This document shows positions 57,184 through 64,000 of a stretch of DNA of 64,000 nt, one piece after another. The notes below the pieces were generated by a model. The model was not told the origin of the DNA, searched no databases, and worked only from the letters and a program-made list of their open reading frames with translations. The DNA lies in the NCBI RefSeq assembly GCF_004379255.2, contig NC_056052.1, forward strand, positions 17,082,589 to 17,146,588, read 5' to 3'. The position numbers and the translations under genes were made by a program. The stretch is from Salvia splendens (taxonomy: Eukaryota > Streptophyta > Magnoliopsida > Lamiales > Lamiaceae). Positions within the stretch are counted from its first letter, which is position 1; each line of letters starts with the position of its first letter.

Positions 57184-57521
57184 GGGGTGTGATAAAATAC
57201 AAACTCTCTAAAATACAAACTATACAAACTTTAATCATACTCACTTAATACAATTAATCAACGGTTAATATAAGAGATTTTTCTAATGTCAACATTTTGA
57301 CATCGAAAAATCAGAATTTGGACACCCCCGTCGACAGAATTTGTACACTCCGTACATCCCCCGGTGACATAATTTGTACATTTCGTTGACATCGACCCCC
57401 GGTGACAGAATTTGTACAGTCCGTTGACATAATTTGTACACTCCGGTGACAGAATTTGTACACTCCGGTGACATAGTTTGTATAGTTTGTATTTTAGAGA
57501 GTTTGTATTTGATCACACCTC
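57184..57521. mobile_element. MITE in a (TA)n tract, third of three
   Basis: 338 bp; ends GGGGTGTGATAAAATACAAA and, reverse complemented, AGAGGTGTGATCAAATACAA. Inverted similarity continues for over 45 bp with ACTCTCTAAAATACAAACTA. The interior repeats 'agaatttgtacactccggtgac' about six times. No ORF. Confidence 0.85.
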
Positions 57522-57736
57522 TATATATGTATGAAAGGTAATTATTATGTATATGTATAAATTGGCAGTGCATGTGTGACGTGTGTTATAGTATGTGATG
57601 AATACTAATAACATGCAGTTATGTTGTAATTTGATACCTAACAACTCCAATAGGCATGTTTGTTGATTGAGAAGTTCGATTAGTGCATAATTAAAGCATA
57701 GGTGCGAATAGGCGCAAACTTTCGGAAAAGACGTCA
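57522..57736 (+). repeat. Last preserved part of the old copia 3' LTR
   Basis: 'tatgtatgaaaggtaat' to 'ttcggaaaagacgtc' matches 45134-45343 of the 5' LTR. It stops abruptly against the primer-site side of an inverted gypsy LTR; the final 370 bp of the LTR are lost. Confidence 0.85.
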
Positions 57737-57740
57737 TCCA

Positions 57741-59247
57741 TCCCCGGCAACGGCGCCATTTGAAACGGTGGTGTGGCTCAGGGTGCTTAGGTGTCGTTCA
57801 AGCAAGGACATATCCTACTGGTCAGGATAGAGATCCTAACTAAGCCTAGACCCTGGTTTCAAAAATTCCTCAACCCACTCCTACTGATCAGTATAGTGGT
57901 GGTAAGGGTCGAATCCCACAGAGATGGTGCGTTAAAACTATTGTGGTGATATTCTGGATGGTTTGGTTAGCTACCACGCTCGGGTTGAGTCTCTACCTAG
58001 GCAAGAACTTAAAGGTAATTTCCTACTGACTAGAATGGGGAAAGTAGTGTAGAGGTGCAACTGTGTACGTGGAAATGGGGAGACATTTTTGTAACAGAAA
58101 ATATTTGGAAGGTACGGGATTTTATTTCGGGCTAGACAGAATATTCAGAGGGTAGTGGTAGTCATGGTGACTAGGCTGACGGATCTGCAGGTTATAACTA
58201 AAAAGTAAAGGACAAAAAGCAAAAAAGCATCTAAAAAAGCAAAGTGGTCCCCAACATTAAACTTGGGCATCATCTTCTTCAACAACACAAACTAAAATCA
58301 TAAAATAATTCCAGATTCAACACAGAAACACAGTTTATCAATTCGCGAACACAGATCCACAAATAAGAACACCAAATCTGAAATCAAACACAGAAACTGC
58401 AACTCCGCGTACTGGTCAACAGGAAACGAAACGCACTCAAACTAAACTTCACATGCAGCGATTCACTCACGATCGAACAGTTCCACGTTTAACTAAGGAA
58501 ATTGCGACGGAAACAAGGAAAGAAAAGATTCAGCACTTAAAACACCAAGGAACCTTAGATCTAAGCTAACTAGGCGGAATAGGAAGGAAAATAAATCAAC
58601 ACAATAACCGAAATGGAAATCAACTTCATAGTATAAACACGTTCAGATCTTCAACAAGTACTTCAAAAGTAGAAAATATCCAAAAGCAACAAAGATCCAA
58701 CGTAAAGAAAGCAAGTAAATTAAACTACGAAAGCGAATAAAAGTGTTTTGCCACTCCGGGCGATGGAATCTCTAAGCTACGGTCTTGCTGGTTGGAATGG
58801 ACGATGTGGAACTCCGGGAACATCTAGATCTTCAAGTGATCATGGCAGTGGCGAGGAACTAGATTCTGGACTGGGCTGAAAGACTAAACTCCGAGAGAAC
58901 TCTCCTAAAAGTGATGATGATGAATCCCCTTTCTCTCTCCCTGTGGCTTCCTTTTATAGAGAGGCTTACCCTTGATTTTTAGGGTAAGACCTTGCGGTGA
59001 AATGACTACTTTGCCCTTAATTGTGATTGAGCAGTCCCAGCTATCCTCCTTCTCCATCTCGAGCCATTTTTGCATGTATACTGGTCAGTACGTAATCGTC
59101 CTGACGCCCTTTTCACTTGAAGTGTCTGAAACTCTGCCTACTGGTTAGAACGCTTACCCTTCACGCTTAAGCAACTAGTTTTGCAGATATAATTCAATTA
59201 TTCACATCATACTGACCCGTAACCTAGGCCTAGAATACGACTTATCA
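57741..59247 (-). mobile_element. Gypsy LTR with tRNA-Asp primer site, inverted relative to 54.6 kb
   Basis: LTR 57761-59247 (1487 bp; TGAAA to CTTATCA on the plus strand) with a perfect primer site TGGCGCCGTTGCCGGGGA on the minus strand (57758-57741). Same family as the LTR at 54572-56051 but in opposite orientation. The internal region beyond the primer site is gone, and the break joins it to the old copia LTR. Its other side lies in a second, minus-strand copy of that copia LTR. Confidence 0.88.
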
Positions 59248-59677
59248 GTTATCAATACCCCTGATTCTAATTCATTAATCGAAACCGATCCATCACGGTG
59301 TCGTCTTTAATATTAGGATCCCCTTTAAACTTTCAATATTATGAACTTGAACTTTAATTTTAAACCTATAGATACATAGGTCACATAAGAATATAAATAT
59401 TCTTACATTCTCCCACTTGACCTTTATATCGTCTTTATGGTTTAATAAACATAATGCGCACCTTTATATCAAGTTCGAAATTTCCTTTAAATACCATGAT
59501 AAAATTAGAATTGATTGAATCATGGCGGTCACACATCATTAAGCGACATGATTCCTTCCATGTATCACAAACCACTTTCAACTTTACATTGTCCTTTCAT
59601 TGAGATGAACTTTTATTCTCAATATATCATATGTTATACAATAACCATAATTGTATACAAACTATAATGATAACTTA
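59248..59677 (-). mobile_element. Inverted fragment of an old copia element (3' end and LTR start)
   Basis: The minus strand reads internal 3' sequence (59677-59422), polypurine tract GTGGGAGAA (59416-59408) and LTR start TGTAAGAATATTTATATTC (59407 downward to 59248). It matches 54100-54524 on the plus strand with substitutions. The LTR is interrupted by the gypsy LTR at 'ggtattgataac'. Confidence 0.85.
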
Positions 59678-61777
59678 GACCATCCGCAATAGGCGCCCAG
59701 CGACCGCCCAGCCGAGCGCCGGCGCTGGGCGGTTCGCTGGGCGGTCTATTGCAGCCGCCCAGCGGCTGAGTGGAGAGAGAAACCGCGCAGCGCTGGGCGG
59801 TTATGTGGCGCTGGGCGGTCGGCTGGGCGGTCCGTTCGGCGCTATTGCAGCGCCCGGATCGCCCAGCGCACCGCCTAGCGCGAAAATTAATTTTTTTTTT
59901 CCGAAACACTATATATACATGATTTGCTCGTCATTTTCATTCGCACCACTTGTTTTAACGAGTACTCTCTCTATCTTAATTTCAGTTCAAGATCAACAAC
60001 GGGAAATGGATCTCAACAACGAGCCTAGTTCCGGGAGTAGCGGGTCACAAACTCCGACGATCCCTGTGGGAAGTGGATGGGGTCAGGTGCCCGGGTACTA
60101 CAACATGTACCCGTGGCAGCAGATGATGCCCGGGGCCCCAATGGGGGGGAGTCCGCCGGGGGGGTTTCCGCCGATACCGGGGTGGGTACCCGGGATGCAG
60201 ATGATGCCCGGGGGAGCACCGGTGACACAGTGGACTCCGGGGGTCGTACCGGCGACACAGTGGACTCTGGGGGTCGTACCGGCGACACAGTGGACTCCGG
60301 GGGTCGTACCGGCTACACAGGGGACTCCGGGGGTCGTACCGGCTACACAGGGGACTCCTGGGGGGTCCCCGGCGACGGCGGGGGATGTCTATCGCCCCAG
60401 TTTTGATTTTTCGACTGGGTCTTCGCACACATCGACCCAAACACCCTTGGGGTTTGATAGTTTCTCCTTAGATGAGTTGGGGTTTGATACTCTCGGAGCT
60501 CCGGAGACTCTAGTTCAAGGGAGGGGCAGTGCCGGGGCGTGGCGCCCCAAAGAAGAAGGGCAAGAAGAAGGTCGGCGAGTCGTCGCAGCCGGGTGAGGAG
60601 GAGGTACGAAGGAGGTGGACGGACGACGAGAACGTCGCGCTCAGCAAGGCGTGGGTGAGTGTTTGCGACGATCCTCTCGTTTCGAACGAGCAAAGGATCG
60701 TCAACATGTGGGGCAAGATAGCAGCAGCCTACCAGAGATTTTGCCCGGAGGGGAGGCCCCGCAACGGGGAGGATTGCCGGAAGGGCTGGAACCGAATCAG
60801 GGCGGCGGTCTCCCGATTTTCAGGTTTGTACACCAACGCACTCCGCATGATGAGCAGTGGCCAAACGGAGGATGACTGCAGGAGAATAGCGGAGAAAGCC
60901 TTCCCACTGAAGGGTTTATACAAGGACTTCACCTACTGGAACTGCTATCTTGTACTGGGCGAGTCCGAGAAGTTCCGAGTAGGTGTCGACTATGGCTGGC
61001 CGAAGAAGCAACGACTGAACTACACCGGCGATTACAGCGGCAGCAGCGGAGGTTCCCACGACCTCCCCGAGACGACGCAGGAGTTCCCCACGCCGCGTTC
61101 GGTCGGTGGCCGACCTCGCCCGATTGGGCGCAAGCGCACTCAGCAGGCGGCAAGAGGGAACGCCGGGGCTTCCCAGGAGGTCCAGTCGGCATCCCCCTTG
61201 GCCAATCCACCCAGGAGCTCAAATTCTTCGCTCGCGCCCAAACGCGCGCTCAGTTGATCAAGACGATGGCCGAATGGCGGGTGGAGAAGAGCGTGCTTCA
61301 AACCTTGCTCATGAGCCTGCAGGACGAGTTGGAGGCTATACGGAGGGAGACCGGTGGCGGCGGCAGCGGCGTAGGCGGCGGAGGCGACGGCGATGGTGGC
61401 GGCGGCGATGGTGGCGACGGAGGCGACGACGACGGAGACGAGGAGTGAATTGTCACTCTTTTTTATTAATGTATTTTTTTAAAAAATTAATGTACTTTTT
61501 TTAAATTATTGTACTTTTTTAAATTTTAATAGTATTATTAAACTTTTCCCGTATATGTCTCGTAAATTAAATTCCGTATATTGTGTGATTGTTAATTATG
61601 TCATTTTATATAATTGTTATTAGTGATGTGGCTATTGATGTGGCTGGGCTATTTATGATGTGGCTAGGCTATGGCTGGGCTATTTATGATGTGGCAGGAG
61701 GATTTTTAGTGCTGATGATGTGGCAGTGGCTAGGCTATGGCTGGGCTATTGCTGGGCTATTCCTATTGTGGATGGCC
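59678..61777 (+). mobile_element. PIF/Harbinger non-autonomous element with Myb/SANT-like gene
   Basis: Ends GACCATCCGCAATAGG and, reverse complemented, GGCCATCCACAATAGG, bordered by TTA on both sides (59675-59677 and 61778-61780), the PIF/Harbinger target. GC-rich subterminal repeats of GCTGGGC(GGT) are present at both ends. The transposase gene is missing; only the second gene of this superfamily is present. A TATA-like box lies near 59911. Confidence 0.88.
60006..61448 (+). pseudogene. PIF/Harbinger Myb/SANT-like DNA-binding protein, two frameshifts
   Basis: Starts MDLNNEPSSGSSGSQTP at 60006. A Pro/Gly-rich region follows with five units of a 30-bp repeat (VPATQWTPGV-like, 60220-60360). 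A one-base shift near 60530 leads to the Lys-rich GAPKKKGKKKV and a trihelix/Myb-like domain (RRRWTDDENVALSKAWV, NMWGKIAAAYQRF, CRKGWNRIRAAVSRF; about 60610-60980). A second shift near 61250 leads to the coiled-coil end LQTLLMSLQDELEAIRRET and a Gly/Asp tail. In PIF/Harbinger elements this protein brings the transposase to the ends and into the nucleus. Confidence 0.85.
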
Positions 61778-62303
61778 TTAGAGTGATTTTCTACTTTTTC
61801 ATATGTACCAATTAAGTTTAGTCAATTATTTTTTATTCAAAATAAAATATCTAATTAATTTTTTATTGTTACGTATCTATTTTATATTTTCTTTATCTTT
61901 CTTATATTATTCTTCTCTCATTTTTTTCAATTTAATTTCTTAATTTCGTTCTCAAACGTTTTAACTCAATTAAATCTTAATTGAGATGAATGGAGTAATA
62001 CAAAATAGAGATATAAAATTGGTAGCTGTTTACATGAGTGATTTAAAAATTTTAACTTATTACATGAGTTAAAACTTTATGAATCCGAAATAAATCATGC
62101 CAGCATGATGATGAGCGTGACAACAACCCATCATCATTCAAGTCCACAGGCTTCAACATTAATCCATTCCCGCCACAAAATAAAAAAGAAAAGGGTAAAA
62201 ATTAAAAACTAAATTAACGTATATATCCCACTTCCGACGACGCGTGTCATATCGAACACGATTAATTGATATTAATAAATTGGACTCCATCCGTCCGCAG
62301 TTA

Positions 62304-63747
62304 GACCATCCACTACGCGTCTCACCGGCGTCTCGCGTCTCGTCCCGGCAAGACGGGACGCCGGCGCGACGCGTTGCAGCCTCCATCTCGTCCCGTCTCG
62401 TCCCGGCGAGCCACGAGACGGGCTGTCTCGCCATGCGCCGAGGCGACGTGGAGCAACCCGGCGTCGTGCGTGAAGCCCACTCGCCGGCCCGCGAGTGGGC
62501 GTCGTCACGTGCTGACGCAATAAATATTTATTTTTTTAAAATTCGAATTTAAATAAAAAAAAAAAAATTGTAACGGTAATAATACCGTTTTTTTGTTTTT
62601 TTTTTTATAATTTTTTTGATTTTTTATTAATTTTTTTACTCTATAAATACTCCTAAATTCATCCTCATTTCACACACAACTACACATCTATTCTTCCTAT
62701 CATCTAAATTTTCTCTCAAATTTTCTCTCAAATTTTCATAAACCAACTCAAGATGTCCGGCGACGGCGACGGCAACTACGACGGTTCCGGCTCCGGCGGG
62801 TGGGATCTCAACGCGTTCGGCGATTGGGAGACCATGATCAACACATTGGACGGTTCGTCAACCCCTGGGACTCAGGGTTCGGCGACGCCGGGGGGTACCA
62901 ACCACCCAATTTTGACCTTGATGGATATGTCCGTCCCTCCGCCACGCGGTATTCGCAGGGATTATCCCAGATCCGGGAGGATTTTCCCGGTGGCACTGGC
63001 GGTGGAGGTGGCCGAGGCGGTGGAGGTGGCACTGGCGGTGGAGGTGGCCGAGGCGTTGGAGGTGGCACTGGCGGTGTACAACCCCAGGCGGGCGAGGACG
63101 AGGAGGAAGAAGAAGAAGAGGATCTTGGTCGGCATCCGTACAGCAACTTCGAAACGATGGCGGTGTACAACGCCTGGATCACGGTCTCGTACGATCCCAT
63201 CGTCGGGAATCAGCAAGGAAGGGCCGAGGCGAATCAAGCCAGCCGGCCTCGGGCTCGCGGGGAGGCTCGGACACACTTATGGTGGCGTACATGACCGCCA
63301 CAATGGCGGACACTTCCCACTTCTCGTACGCCCAATTCACGGCCTGGTGGAACGGAATTGTTGCTATGGCAGCACAACTTGACTTTCCGACACCCCCTAA
63401 ACCTCGACCGCCTCCAGAGGATGATTCGCCGGCGGAGTAGTTTTTTTTTTATTTTGTGTTTTTTTTATTTTGTGTGTTTATTTAGTTTGTGTGTTTTTTA
63501 ATAAAGTGTTGTTTTTAATAAAGTGTGTTTGTTTAAATTGAATTGGGTAGAAAAAAAAATTCTAAATGAAATTGAATGAATAGTAATTAAGGGACTCTAT
63601 AGAGACGGTTAAGAGACGGAGCGTTGCAGGTTCCGTCCCTTAGTTAAGGGATGGGGGAAAAAAGGACAGTGGGGCCCTCAAATAGTGCTCAAATAGTAGT
63701 TAAGAGACAGTTTAAGGGACGGTATAGAGACAGCGTAGTGGATGGCC
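62304..63747 (+). mobile_element. Second PIF/Harbinger non-autonomous element
   Basis: Ends GACCATCCACTACGC and, reverse complemented, GGCCATCCACTACGCTG, bordered by TTA (62301-62303 and 63748-63750). Subterminal repeats here are of the GAGACG/GGGACG kind, unlike those of its neighbour. Only a shortened Myb/SANT-like gene is present. Bases 61781-62300 hold AT-rich sequence with nothing recognisable. Confidence 0.85.
62753..63440 (+). pseudogene. Shortened PIF/Harbinger Myb-like gene
   Basis: A TATA box (CTATAAATACTCC, about 62640) and an ATG at 62753 begin MSGDGDGNYDGSGSGGW. A frame change near 62850 leads into a second frame (GYQPPNFDLDGYVRP), a Gly-rich stretch (GGGGGRGGGGGTGG) and acidic EEEEEEEDLG. 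There follows only the start of the Myb-like domain, YNAWITVSYDPIVGNQQ. Then comes a jump to the C-terminal part (MVAYMTATMADTSHFSYAQF and PPKPRPPPEDDSPAE, in another frame). I infer a deletion of the DNA-binding domain core. Confidence 0.7.
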
Positions 63748-63750
63748 TTA

Positions 63751-63988
63751 GGAGTCTCATTTCTTGGCGACACGGGTTTTAAGAAATGTTAAGAAAAGTG
63801 GGTAGAAAAAAGTTAGGGGAATAGAGGTCCCACTTGTATATATGAGTTTTAAATGAAATGTGAGTGAAATGAGTGAGTGGAAGGTGGAACCCTGTAACCA
63901 TTTATGATAAAAGTGAATCGGGACTTCTATTCGTGGACGGACTAAAATAGAAAAACGGGACTCCTATTCACGGACGACGGAGGGAGTA
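63751..63988. mobile_element. Stowaway-type MITE at the window end
   Basis: Ends GGACGACGGAGGGAGTA, the Stowaway terminus. The left end near 63751 ('aggagtctcatttcttgg') is less clear and abuts the PIF/Harbinger element. The interior includes 'gggacttctattcgtggacgg', a near repeat of the end. No coding content. Confidence 0.6.
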
Positions 63989-64000
63989 TCTATTTGTGAA

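Larger units (their letters stand above)
37373..57736 (+). mobile_element. Old Ty1/copia element with nested insertions
   Basis: 5' LTR 37373-37564 plus 45061-45712 (split by the intact copia element), tRNA-iMet primer site at 45715, decayed gag-pol with a 770-bp tandem array, polypurine tract at 54352-54364, and 3' LTR from 54365, split by a solo LTR and three MITEs and cut at 57736. Decoding shows many stops. Remains of the CCHC knuckle (CFICKQIERF near 47070), integrase, reverse transcriptase (HQMDEKKITFLNGEM near 52740) and RNase H (near 53570) lie in canonical order. Confidence 0.88.

Noticed and set aside
63000..63110. Gly-rich stretch as a separate RNA-binding protein
   Set aside because: It is a low-complexity part of the PIF/Harbinger Myb-like gene and lies in frame with its neighbours only after a shift.

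Overview
This is a eukaryotic, plant (eudicot-type) nuclear window made almost entirely of transposable elements. The evidence is Ty3/gypsy and Ty1/copia LTR retrotransposons with plant tRNA-Asp and tRNA-iMet primer sites, PIF/Harbinger, Mutator, hAT and Stowaway type DNA elements, and long AT-rich spacers. I see no intact host gene, rRNA gene, CRISPR array or operon. The order or species cannot be fixed from sequence alone.

Layout. 1-0.4 kb: an LTR end with a primer binding site. 0.5-2.4 kb: a broken TTF-zinc-finger/hAT-like transposase gene. 2.95-8.58 kb: a chromovirus (Ty3/gypsy with chromodomain) on the minus strand, inserted in an Athila-like fragment whose LTR runs to 11.24 kb. 11.7-15.5 kb: a three-level nest, a solo LTR holding a second solo LTR holding a Mutator MITE. 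16.3-25.9 kb: an Athila-like element on the minus strand with gag, protease and an ORF1-like remnant but no reverse transcriptase or integrase. 27.2-32.0 kb: a decayed copia element interrupted by a small LTR element. 33.3-37.4 kb: a tandem duplication, one copy of which received a 2.7-kb TIR element carrying an aspartyl protease fragment and a 45-bp minisatellite. 37.6-45.1 kb: a full-length, apparently intact copia element with a 1477-residue Gag-Pol, inserted in the 5' LTR of an older copia element (37.4-57.7 kb). That older element has its integrase region amplified into six 770-bp tandem units (47.5-52.1 kb), and its 3' LTR is hit by a gypsy solo LTR and three MITEs. 57.7-59.7 kb: an inverted copy of the same LTR-in-LTR arrangement. 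59.7-63.7 kb: two PIF/Harbinger elements carrying only the Myb/SANT-like second gene. The window ends in a Stowaway-type MITE.

How it fits together. Nesting and target-site duplications give relative ages. The old copia element came first, then its LTRs were hit; the intact copia element is the youngest large insertion, since its two LTRs appear to differ only in simple repeats. Several features look unusual: a dyad motif AGCGNNCGCT clustered upstream of the TATA box and at internal sites of the Athila-like family, the 770-bp integrase satellite, a set of TIR elements sitting in (TA)n tracts each with a private internal minisatellite, and two unrelated retrotransposons inserted within about 3 bp of the same LTR position. 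All boundaries were read by eye; identities were not computed.
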